A DNA stretch of 11,164 nt from Deltaproteobacteria bacterium. GTDB lineage: Bacteria; Myxococcota_A; UBA9160; JAFDET01. The stretch is from contig JAFDET010000229.1 in NCBI GenBank assembly GCA_019310195.1, forward strand, positions 1 through 11,164, given 5' to 3'. The position numbers and the translations under genes are program-made. This document shows positions 1 through 6,184 of the stretch, piece after piece. Below the pieces are notes generated by a model, which ran no database searches, was not told where the DNA came from, and was given only the letters and a program-made list of their open reading frames with translations. The stretch's first letter is position 1, and each line of letters begins with the position of its first letter.

Positions 1-1
1 C

Positions 2-538
2 TTCTGCGCCGGCGTGGGACCGCGCATGACCGAGGTGGTGGGGGAGGTGGCCGACGGCTTCCTGGTGCACCCGTTCCACACGCCGGAGTTCCTGCGCCAG
101 GTCACGCTGCCCGCGCTGGAGCGCGGGCTGGAGCGCGGCGCGCGCGCGCGTGGCGACTTCGAGATCGGCGCTCAGCTGATCCTGGCGCTGGGCGACGACG
201 AGGAGTCTCTTCAGGCGGCCAAAAACGGCGCGCGCGCGCAGATCTCGTTCTATGGATCCACGCCGGCCTACCGGCCGGTCCTCGAATGCCACGGCTGCGG
301 CGACCTCCAGACCGAGCTGCACCGGCTCTCCAAGGAGGGCCGCTGGCTGGAGATGGCGGGCCGCATCGACGATTCGCTGCTGGAGCGTATCGCCGTGGTG
401 GGGGGGCGCGCGGAGGCCGCCGCCAAGATCCGGGCCCGCTGTGCGGGGCTCGTGGATCGAGTCAGCCTTATCGCTCCCTTTTCGCCGGACCCCGGCCTGT
501 GGGCCGACGTGGTGCGCGGGATCAAGGCGGATCTCTGA
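2..538 (+). CDS. LLM class F420-dependent oxidoreductase, C-terminal part
   Basis: This is the 3' part of a luciferase-like (TIM-barrel) oxidoreductase; the reading frame is already open at base 2, so the N-terminus lies outside the window. The segment beginning GVGPRMTEVVGEVADGF and continuing VHPFHTPEFL matches the conserved C-terminal half of F420-dependent LLM-class enzymes, where a family member marks entry into a glycine/proline turn followed by the substrate-lid helices. These enzymes use the deazaflavin F420 to transfer hydride to or from varied small molecules; the substrate cannot be told from this part. The stop TGA is at 536-538. The next gene starts 57 bases later with its own ribosome binding site, so co-transcription is possible but not shown. 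The GTG at 14 is an internal Val codon, not the start. I am confident of the superfamily and unsure of the subfamily. Confidence 0.85.
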   Translation, partial: FCAGVGPRMTEVVGEVADGFLVHPFHTPEFLRQVTLPALERGLERGARARGDFEIGAQLILALGDDEESLQAAKNGARAQISFYGSTPAYRPVLECHGCGDLQTELHRLSKEGRWLEMAGRIDDSLLERIAVVGGRAEAAAKIRARCAGLVDRVSLIAPFSPDPGLWADVVRGIKADL

Positions 539-595
539 CATTTCGGTGTCTCCGGGACCACTCCCCTGCACGGGGCGGTGTGAACGGAGGCCCGC

Positions 596-1054
596 ATGCT
601 GCGCAAGACTCTCGCCGCGGTAGCCCTCGCCCTGCTCCTGATCGCCGTTGCCCATGGACCTGCCCGGGCCCTGGGGATCGAGTTCGGCTCCCTGCACGGG
701 ACCAAGGTGAACGACCTCAACGGCGACGGGTTCCACGATGGGGGCGAGCCGGGCCTGCCCGACTGGACGATCCAGCTGACCGACGCCGCGGGCTCCGTGG
801 TCGCGTCCACGACCACCGACGCCGACGGGAACTACTGGTTCGAGCAGGTGGAGCCCGGGACCTGGGAGGTCAGCGAGATCCTGCAGCCGGGCTGGGCGCA
901 GACCTTCCCCGCCACCGGAACCCACCTCGTCAACCTGAGCATCGGTGAGGTGGTCGAAGGCCTCGACTTCCTGAACCACGAGGTTCCGGAGCCGTCCGGC
1001 CTGCTGCTGCTGGGCCTGGGCCTGCTCGGCCTGGCGCGGAGGCGCCGGACGTAG
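596..1054 (+). CDS. PEP-CTERM sorting domain protein with SdrD_B/Cna_B-like domain
   Basis: A 152-residue exported protein. Residues 1-26 form a signal peptide (MLRK, a hydrophobic stretch, likely cut after ARA). Residues 31-128 look like one prealbumin/Cna_B or SdrD_B-type beta-sandwich: a Ca-binding-like loop DLNGDG (40-45), GEPGLPDWTIQL, then the TTDADGNYWFEQVEPGTWEV strand pair typical of these repeats. The C-terminus is a complete PEP-CTERM signal: PEP at 131-133, a Leu/Gly-rich membrane segment and the basic tail ARRRRT. In this system an exosortase processes the tail and the protein is delivered to the surface or into extracellular matrix; no exosortase is in this window. GGAGG at 586-590 lies 5 bases before the ATG and supports this start. 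The exact role (surface or matrix protein) is inferred. Confidence 0.88.
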   Translation: MLRKTLAAVALALLLIAVAHGPARALGIEFGSLHGTKVNDLNGDGFHDGGEPGLPDWTIQLTDAAGSVVASTTTDADGNYWFEQVEPGTWEVSEILQPGWAQTFPATGTHLVNLSIGEVVEGLDFLNHEVPEPSGLLLLGLGLLGLARRRRT

Positions 1055-1144
1055 CGGATCCGCCCCGCGCTTCGCGCAAGCCGCCTCCAGCCGGATTCCC
1101 GAGTCAGCGCGCGGGCTTGTATGCCCGGCTGCACCGCTGCAAGG

Positions 1145-1162
1145 CTGTGAACCAGTTCACAG
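1145..1162. promoter_or_regulatory. CRP/FNR-family-type operator palindrome
   Basis: CTGTGAACCAGTTCACAG is a perfect inverted repeat with 8-bp arms and a 2-bp centre. It contains TGTGA-N6-TCACA (1146-1161), the exact consensus half-sites bound by cAMP receptor protein family regulators. It lies 78 bases before the ATG of the small exported peptide that heads the cyclase cluster. With a possible -10 (TAGGAT at 1209-1214) it would sit roughly in a class I activator position. No CRP-family gene is present in the window, so the cognate regulator is inferred. Confidence 0.6.
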
Positions 1163-1208
1163 GCTCCAGCTCCATGCTGCGCCATTCTCTCTGCCACACG
1201 CGTCGGGG

Positions 1209-1214
1209 TAGGAT
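1209..1214 (+). promoter_or_regulatory. Possible -10 element for the peptide-cyclase cluster
   Basis: TAGGAT matches four of the six bases of TATAAT and sits 25 bases before the ATG at 1240 and 13 bases before its GGAGG ribosome binding site. No good -35 box is visible 16-18 bases upstream, which would fit dependence on an activator at the palindrome 1145-1162. This is a weak call on sequence alone. Confidence 0.25.
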
Positions 1215-1239
1215 GACCCTTTCCGGTGGAGGTGGTTCC

Positions 1240-1389
1240 ATGAACAAGACCCGTTTCGCTTTGACGTCCGCACTCGTACTGCTCGGCTTCGGCCTGATGG
1301 CCGGGGATTGCGACTGCAAGACCATGGCGCCCAAGAAGCCGGGCCAGGCCGGCGCGGCTCTGGAGCTGCCGCTCCCGCCCGCGGGGTAG
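1240..1389 (+). CDS. Small exported Cys-containing peptide, unknown function
   Basis: A 49-residue protein with a clear export signal: MNKTR, then a hydrophobic core (about residues 6-21), then AGDCDCK and a Pro/Ala/Leu-rich tail ending in LPPAG. The mature part would be only about 26-28 residues. C24 and C26 follow the hydrophobic core, but the residue before C24 is Asp, which does not fit a lipobox, so lipidation is doubtful; a disulfide or metal site is possible. GGAGG at 1228-1232, 7 bases before the ATG, fixes this start; the open frame further upstream has no comparable site. The cyclase start follows 21 bases after the stop, so the two are probably co-transcribed. I do not recognise a family. 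A ligand, pheromone-like or accessory role for the receptor cyclase is speculation. Confidence 0.6.
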   Translation: MNKTRFALTSALVLLGFGLMAGDCDCKTMAPKKPGQAGAALELPLPPAG

Positions 1390-1410
1390 CGGCACGCAGG
1401 TAGGTTCCGG

Positions 1411-3789
1411 ATGAAGAAGATGCGCGCCGGTCAGGTGGCGCTCTTCGCCGTCCTGATCCCGATCTGGCTGGTCTGCTTCGCGCTCAGCGCCCGCGAGGCG
1501 TTGCGGGGCGGGCCCTATCAGACTCCGATCGTCGTCCAGCCCGGCGCGGGTGCGGACGGCTACCCGGTGGTTGCGCGCCACCGCCCGGGCGCACCCGCTC
1601 CCAGCGATGGCGCGCAGGCCGGGGATCGGCTGGTGCGGATCGGCGGCGTGGATCTGCGAGGCGCGATGCCCTGGACGGTGTACGCGCAGCTCTACGCCCA
1701 ACCCTCGGGTGCGTCGGTCCCCATCGAGCTCGAGCGCGACGGGCGCCCGATCGCGGCGACGCTGCACCTGTTGAGCGAGGCGGACCACGCCTGGCAGGAG
1801 CTCGCCGTCGCGCTCGCCTTCGTGGTCACGGCGGTGCTGATCCTACTGCGCGCCTCGGGCTCGCGCATGGTGCAGTCCTTCGCCCTGGCGACGCTCGTCT
1901 GGACGGTCACGGCGCTCAGCTTCTGGGGGCCGTCGCCCGCCCAATCCCACGCCTACTTCGTGATTCGCGCGGTGATCGGTTGCCTGTGGGCGCCGCTCAT
2001 GGTGCGAGCGGCGTACCACTTTCCGGACGGCGCCTGGCCGCGGGACATGCGCACGCCCCTGTGGCCGTGGGCCTTCGCGGTGCTGGGCCTGACCTGGACC
2101 AGCAAGTGGGCCGGGGTTCCCTTCTCGGTGGACATCGGCACGCGTGCCAACCCCCTGGTGGGCAGCCTGGTCATCGCGACGATCCTGGTGCTGGCGACGC
2201 GCAACTACCGTCGCGCGGGCGCGCTGGGCCAGCGCCAGGTGCGCTGGGTGCTGCTGGGCGCCTACCTGGGCATGGCGCCCGCCGTGGCCGGAAACCTCAC
2301 TGCCGCGTTCCGGCCCGAGCTTGCCCCTCTGTGGTACGCCAGCCAGGTCTGCTTGATCGCGATTCCCATCTCCATCTTCATCGGCGTCACGCGCTCGAAT
2401 CTCCTCGATGTGGACCGCCTGATCAGCGGCACGGCGTCCTACACGCTGCTGCTGGTGGTGCTGGGTGCGGGCGCCTTGACCGTGGTGCCCTGGCTGGCCG
2501 ACGAGGCTTCCGCCCGGGCGGGCATCGACCCCACCCTGGTGCAGGTGGGCGCGGGCGCGATCCTGGCGCTGTGTGCCATGCGCGTCGAACCGATCGTGCG
2601 GCCGTTCTTCGAGCGGGCGTTCTTCGCCGAGCGCCAGGCGCTCCAGAGCGGCATCGACCATCTGGTGGCCGATCTCGGCGCGGCATCGGATGCCACCAGC
2701 CTGACGCGAATGGTGGGCGAGCGCCTCGATGACCTGCTGAAGCCGGCCTGCTGCGTGATCTACGCCCGCAGCGAGGAAGCCTACGCTCCCGTGTTCGCCC
2801 GGGGCGCGGCGGTGACGCCGCACTTCGACCTGGAGAGCCCGGTCCTGTCGGCGTTGGCCGAGCGCAGCTCCGCCGTCGATCTGGAGCGGGGCGGGCCGCT
2901 GGCGGAGAGCGGCAGCGCCGAGGACCAGGCATCCATGGGGAGCCTGGCCGCCGCGGTGTTGCTGCCGGTGAGCCGGAACCGCGAGCTGGTGGCCTTCGTG
3001 GTGCTGGGGCGCAAGGGATCCGGCGACATCTACACGCCGATGGATCTGGCGCTGCTGGGCGTTGTGGGCGCACAGCTCTCCGCGTCGCTCACGCGCTTCG
3101 GCGACGAAGAGCTGCTCAACCAGGCGCACGATCTGCAGGAGAAGCTGCGCCAGTACGTGCCCGCATCCATCGCCGCACAGCTCGTCGAGGGCCGCGACCT
3201 GGAGTCCGGAGAGCGCGAGGTGTCCGTCCTGTTCGCGGACCTGCGCGGCTACACCAGTCTGGCCGAGGGGCAGGGGGCCGAGGAGATCTTCACCGCGGTG
3301 AGCCGCTACACGGAGACCGTGACCCGGGTGGTGACCGCCCACGGCGGGACCGTCGTGGAGTTCAACGGAGACGGCATGATGGCGGTCTTCGGCGCACCGG
3401 ATCATCTGCCGGAGAAGGAGCGCCGGGCGCTGGACGCGGCGCGCCAGATCGTGGACGAGGTGGGCGCGCTGGTCGGGCTCGGCGGCGATGCGAGCGCGGG
3501 AAACCTGGACGTGGGAGTCGGCGTGGCCACGGGTCCAGCCTACGTCGGCGCCATCCGCTCCGTGGACCGCTACATCTGGTCCGCCATCGGCAACACCACC
3601 AACTTGGCAGCTCGGCTCCAGTCCCTGACCAAGGACTTCGGCGCTCCGATCGTGATCGACGACGCCACCCACACGGCTGCGGGCGGGCCGGCGGCCGACT
3701 TCGATCAGCACCCCGAGACGTCGATCCGCGGGCTGCGTGAGGCCCGCGATCTCTTCTCGTTGTCCCGGGCGCGCCTGGTGGCCGCCTAG
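1411..3789 (+). CDS. Membrane PDZ-GAF class III nucleotide cyclase
   Basis: A 792-residue receptor-type cyclase. TM1 is at about 8-27. A PDZ-like domain follows at about 60-120 (GAQAGDRLVRIGGVDL, then ELERDGRPI), expected outside the cytoplasmic membrane. About nine further membrane segments lie between 129 and 391. A GAF-type domain spans roughly 410-560 and a helical transducer 565-600 (NQAHDLQEKLRQYVP). The class III cyclase domain is at 601-785. D610 (LFADLRGYT) and D654 (FNGDGMMAVFG) are the metal-binding aspartates; N731 and R735 (GNTTNLAAR) are the transition-state pair, so the domain should be active. The base-selecting positions are E650 and S724, not the Lys/Asp or Lys/Thr of adenylyl cyclases; Glu is what guanylyl cyclases have. 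The product, cAMP or cGMP, is therefore open. It probably lies in an operon with the peptide before (21 bases) and the protease after (12 bases). Confidence 0.9.
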   Translation: MKKMRAGQVALFAVLIPIWLVCFALSAREALRGGPYQTPIVVQPGAGADGYPVVARHRPGAPAPSDGAQAGDRLVRIGGVDLRGAMPWTVYAQLYAQPSGASVPIELERDGRPIAATLHLLSEADHAWQELAVALAFVVTAVLILLRASGSRMVQSFALATLVWTVTALSFWGPSPAQSHAYFVIRAVIGCLWAPLMVRAAYHFPDGAWPRDMRTPLWPWAFAVLGLTWTSKWAGVPFSVDIGTRANPLVGSLVIATILVLATRNYRRAGALGQRQVRWVLLGAYLGMAPAVAGNLTAAFRPELAPLWYASQVCLIAIPISIFIGVTRSNLLDVDRLISGTASYTLLLVVLGAGALTVVPWLADEASARAGIDPTLVQVGAGAILALCAMRVEPIVRPFFERAFFAERQALQSGIDHLVADLGAASDATSLTRMVGERLDDLLKPACCVIYARSEEAYAPVFARGAAVTPHFDLESPVLSALAERSSAVDLERGGPLAESGSAEDQASMGSLAAAVLLPVSRNRELVAFVVLGRKGSGDIYTPMDLALLGVVGAQLSASLTRFGDEELLNQAHDLQEKLRQYVPASIAAQLVEGRDLESGEREVSVLFADLRGYTSLAEGQGAEEIFTAVSRYTETVTRVVTAHGGTVVEFNGDGMMAVFGAPDHLPEKERRALDAARQIVDEVGALVGLGGDASAGNLDVGVGVATGPAYVGAIRSVDRYIWSAIGNTTNLAARLQSLTKDFGAPIVIDDATHTAAGGPAADFDQHPETSIRGLREARDLFSLSRARLVAA

Positions 3790-3801
3790 TAGGATCGGCC
3801 C

Positions 3802-5265
3802 ATGCACGTCCTTCGCTCGCGCTGGGTCGGGTTCCTCCTGGCCGCCACGTGGCTGATCGCGTCGCCCGCCGACGCCTCACCCCGCACGTACATCAAGTCG
3901 ATCTGCTTGAGCCCGGAGATCCTCGAGGTGGACCTGCTCGAGGTCTTCACGCTTCCGGTGGGCTGCGAGCTCATCGACTGCTGCCCAGGCTGTCCGGCCG
4001 CCGACGCGCTGGACTGGCGGATCCGCATCGGCGGGAAGAGCGTGGAGGCGGCGACGCTGTCCTTCGAGGGGCTGGCCGATCCCGCGGCGTTGAAGGTGGA
4101 GGGCGCCGCGGAGCACACACCCGATGGCGCCACGCTGATGCGCGGACGGTCCCGGCTCCTCAACCTGACGCTTCCCGAGCAGGGCCGGGTTCCTCTGGCC
4201 GGCCTGCGCCTGCGGCTGGACCCCGATTTCCTGGGGCACGCGGCCGGATCGGGCCGCCGTGACGAGACGCTGGACGTGGTCGAGGTCTCCATCGAGCAGA
4301 TGCTGGGGTCGGTCGCCGTCAACGAGTTCCTGCTGCGCTACCGGCTCAAGTCCTGTGGGGTTCTCGAACCGTGCGACGTGGTGAAGCAGCAGGGCAAGCA
4401 GGGTGCCGACGACTCCGTAGTCCTGCTGGACGGGCGCGACGGCGCCGACGTCTGTGTGAACGACGAAGTTCGTCGCGGTGTGACTTCGACCTTGGTGGGC
4501 AATGTGAAGACCAAGGGCTCCTGCACGAGCTCCATCGTCGGCGTCTTCTCCCGAGACAACGCCATGGCCATGCTCGAGGATCCGCCCTGGACCGACACGT
4601 GCGGGGACGAGGTGGCGGCGGCCCTCGGGCCCGCGTGGGACATGCCGGTGAACCTGTGGCTCGGCAAGATGATCTTCGTGCCGGATCCGGGCCCCATCGC
4701 CACCCAGGATCTGCTCGCGGCCAACGCACTCTACGACGAGAACAAGGTGGGGATCGCTTTCGTCGAGAAGCAGCGCAAGCAGATTCCCACGGATCCCGGA
4801 ACCCTGGCCAAGGTGGCGTTGGCGTGCCAGGGGCTGGGCGGACTGGAGAGCGCAGGCCTGTACGTCAAGGACCAGCTCAACGTCTACTACGGCCCGGTCA
4901 CCGTAACGGGTCAGAGCTGCGACGACCGCAACATGGTGCTCGTCGGCCCGGCCGCCAACAACACCACCCTGGCCCACGAGCTGGGGCACGCGCTCTCGCT
5001 GCACGGCGGCGAGCTGGAGTGGGGCCACAGCAACGACGTTCCCGGCATGACGCCCGCCAACATCATGTGGGTGGGCGACTCCAAGATCCGCACGCACTTC
5101 TCCCTGGGCCAGGCCTTCCGCTTCAACGTGAACAAGCTCTCGATGCTCAACAAGAACGGTCCGCGCCAGGGTCCGGAGCGCGACTGTCCGCCCAAGCCCT
5201 CGGAAACGGCTCCGGAGCCGGACTTCGAGTGTCCGGGGCTGGCGTTGGACTGGAGTCGGCCGTGA
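3802..5265 (+). CDS. Secreted zincin metalloprotease, putative
   Basis: A 487-residue exported protein. Residues 1-26 are a signal peptide (cut likely after ADA). The N-terminal half (about 30-210) has a Cys cluster (C35, C55, C60, C61, C64) and no family I recognise. The C-terminal half holds the zinc site: H392-E393-L-G-H396 for two ligands and the catalytic base, with H401 or H409 as possible third ligand, then a Met-turn-like NIMW with M422. This resembles bacterial reprolysin-like or metzincin proteins, including the preceding CDDRNMVLVG strand, but the third His spacing is not the standard HExxHxxGxxH. AGGA at 3791-3794 lies 7 bases before the ATG, 12 bases after the cyclase stop. The same bases form TAGGAT, 6 bases from the ATG, so a second, leaderless promoter cannot be excluded. 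The stop overlaps the next gene's GTG (GTGA, 5262-5265). Confidence 0.8.
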   Translation: MHVLRSRWVGFLLAATWLIASPADASPRTYIKSICLSPEILEVDLLEVFTLPVGCELIDCCPGCPAADALDWRIRIGGKSVEAATLSFEGLADPAALKVEGAAEHTPDGATLMRGRSRLLNLTLPEQGRVPLAGLRLRLDPDFLGHAAGSGRRDETLDVVEVSIEQMLGSVAVNEFLLRYRLKSCGVLEPCDVVKQQGKQGADDSVVLLDGRDGADVCVNDEVRRGVTSTLVGNVKTKGSCTSSIVGVFSRDNAMAMLEDPPWTDTCGDEVAAALGPAWDMPVNLWLGKMIFVPDPGPIATQDLLAANALYDENKVGIAFVEKQRKQIPTDPGTLAKVALACQGLGGLESAGLYVKDQLNVYYGPVTVTGQSCDDRNMVLVGPAANNTTLAHELGHALSLHGGELEWGHSNDVPGMTPANIMWVGDSKIRTHFSLGQAFRFNVNKLSMLNKNGPRQGPERDCPPKPSETAPEPDFECPGLALDWSRP

Positions 5266-5829
5266 GCCGGCTGACGGCCGCGTTGGAGCCGGCTGACGGC
5301 CGCGTTGCTGGCGGCGCTGCTCGCCGCGTGTGGAGGCGACACGCCGGTGGAGGAGCCCGAGGCGCCGCCTGCCGCGCGCCGCCGGGTGCTGACGCCGGAG
5401 CAGCAGGTTGCGGCGCGGCACGTGATCGTCGCCTGGCTGCAATGCGAGGAGTGTGTGGACGGCGAGCTGGACGCCCTGGTCCAGCTCGCCGCTCCGTTGG
5501 CCGAGCCCACCCTGGTGGCGACACTGCTGGGCGGGCCGTCCCCGGCGACGCTGGCGATGCGCGAGCTCGAGCTGCGCGCGCGCCATCCAGAGCTCGTCGA
5601 GTTCGCCCGGACCCATTCCCACGTGTCGGTCAGCATGGATCGGGACCAGTACGTCGCCGCCTACCTGGCCAACTTCGTGGCGCTGCAGCGCATCCGCTCC
5701 GCCCAGGGGCTGGCCGCGCTGCGGGGCGCCGGGGCCGTCCAGGCGCTGCACAAGGCCCAGGGCCTGGACCTGCGCCAGGACGTCCGCGAGGCCGTGGACG
5801 AGGCCATGGCGCAGTTCGCCTCCCCTTGA
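5262..5829 (+). pseudogene. Lipoprotein gene frameshifted by a 22-bp tandem duplication
   Basis: If one copy of the 22-bp repeat at 5264-5307 is removed, a GTG at 5262, overlapping the protease stop as GTGA, reads MSRLTAALLAALLAACGGD: an ideal lipoprotein signal with lipobox LAAC, leading straight into the long downstream frame. As the sequence stands, the GTG frame instead diverges after MSRLTAALEPADG and ends at 5840 as Arg/Gly/Ala-rich nonsense. The downstream frame (to TGA 5827-5829) then has only a TTG at 5305, giving eight residues before the lipid Cys, too short for export. The mature protein, about 166 residues, is largely helical, with CEEC in WLQCEECVDGELDALV (possible HEAT-like repeats) and no recognised family. 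It is either a real mutation, a reversible switch or an assembly error. The gene itself is very probably genuine. Confidence 0.75.
5264..5307 (+). repeat. 22-bp exact tandem duplication
   Basis: Two adjoining identical copies lie at 5264-5285 and 5286-5307; each begins GAGCCGGCTGACGG and ends CCGCGTTG. The first copy starts inside the stop codon of the metalloprotease. Because 22 is not a multiple of three, the second copy shifts the frame of the lipoprotein signal peptide by one base. Confidence 0.97.
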
Positions 5830-5833
5830 TCCC

Positions 5834-5884
5834 GCGCTGAAAACCCTGCTTTTTCAGGCGCTTGAGTGTCGAGAGCGGTTTTTT
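5834..5884 (+). terminator. Possible transcription terminator after the cyclase cluster
   Basis: Just past the lipoprotein stop, GCGCTGAAAA (5834-5843) and TTTTCAGGCGC (5851-5861) form a stem with one bulged G. This is followed by a second short stem (CGCTT at 5859-5863 with GAGCG at 5873-5877) and a run of six T at 5879-5884. The outer bases CCGCGCT and AGAGCGG can also pair with one mismatch. The layout fits an intrinsic terminator, though the stems are imperfect. Confidence 0.4.
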
Positions 5885-5933
5885 CTTTGGCCCGCGCGCC
5901 ACGCAACGGTGCCTCGCGTCCACTTCCCGGTTG

Positions 5934-6101
5934 ATGAGCGTTATCTGCGGATGGTGCGCGACCCCGCTGGCTGACAGCCCGCCCCGGACCCGATCCGGCG
6001 CCCGGACCAGTCACGGCATCTGCCCGTCGTGCCTCCAGCAGCGCCTGGCGGCGCTCCCGCAGCCGTTGGCGCTTCCGCAGCAGGCCTTCGCCGGCCGCTA
6101 G
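5934..6101 (+). CDS. Small four-cysteine (zinc-ribbon-like) protein
   Basis: A 55-residue protein, MSVICGWCATPLADSPP and so on, with C5-x2-C8 and C30-x2-C33 preceded by TSHGIC. The pairing of a CxWC knuckle with TSHG-[IL]-C-x2-C is a pattern I know from many small bacterial proteins and receiver-domain tails, and it suggests a single structural zinc or metal site with H27 nearby. The C-terminal part is Gln/Pro/Leu-rich and probably disordered. ATG 5934 is preferred because a TTG start at 5862 would lie within the terminator-like structure and add residues that look non-coding; no strong ribosome binding site is seen before either. It stands alone between the terminator and the next gene, 83 bases away. 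The function is unknown; that it is real rests mainly on the spaced Cys motif. Confidence 0.5.
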   Translation: MSVICGWCATPLADSPPRTRSGARTSHGICPSCLQQRLAALPQPLALPQQAFAGR

Positions 6102-6160
6102 TCGGCGCCTTCGCGACGGCTTCGATCCCACGCGTAACCGCACCGCTGCGCGTGTGCGCC

Positions 6161-6166
6161 TAGACT
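6161..6166 (+). promoter_or_regulatory. Possible -10 element for the FMN protein gene
   Basis: TAGACT matches four of six bases of TATAAT and is identical to the -10 proposed for the ArsR promoter in this window. It lies 18 bases before the ATG, so the transcript would begin about at the ribosome binding site GGGAGG (6173-6178). No clear -35 box is seen, so this is a weak call. Confidence 0.25.
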
Positions 6167-6184
6167 CCGCGTGGGAGGTCCGCG

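Noticed and set aside
1055..1139. Terminator after the PEP-CTERM gene
   Set aside because: Only short stems (such as CGGGC-TTGTAT-GCCCG near 1113-1128) without a T-run; not enough to call.
1843..3807. Long minus-strand open frame antisense to the cyclase
   Set aside because: A His/Arg/Gly/Gln-rich translation with no family features, mirroring the codons of a convincing cyclase; a shadow of GC-rich coding sequence.
3877..5751. Long minus-strand open frame antisense to the metalloprotease and lipoprotein
   Set aside because: Low-complexity Arg/Gly/Gln/His-rich translation without motifs; the plus strand carries a signal peptide, zinc site and ordered starts.
5305..5829. TTG 5305 as the true, functional lipoprotein start
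   Set aside because: It leaves just eight residues and no positive charge before the lipid Cys, and no ribosome binding site precedes it; the duplication explains the frame better.
4371..5840. Plus-strand open frame in the third frame of the protease that includes MSRLTAAL
   Set aside because: Only its short stretch after GTG 5262 is meaningful; the rest is out-of-frame protease and lipoprotein sequence.
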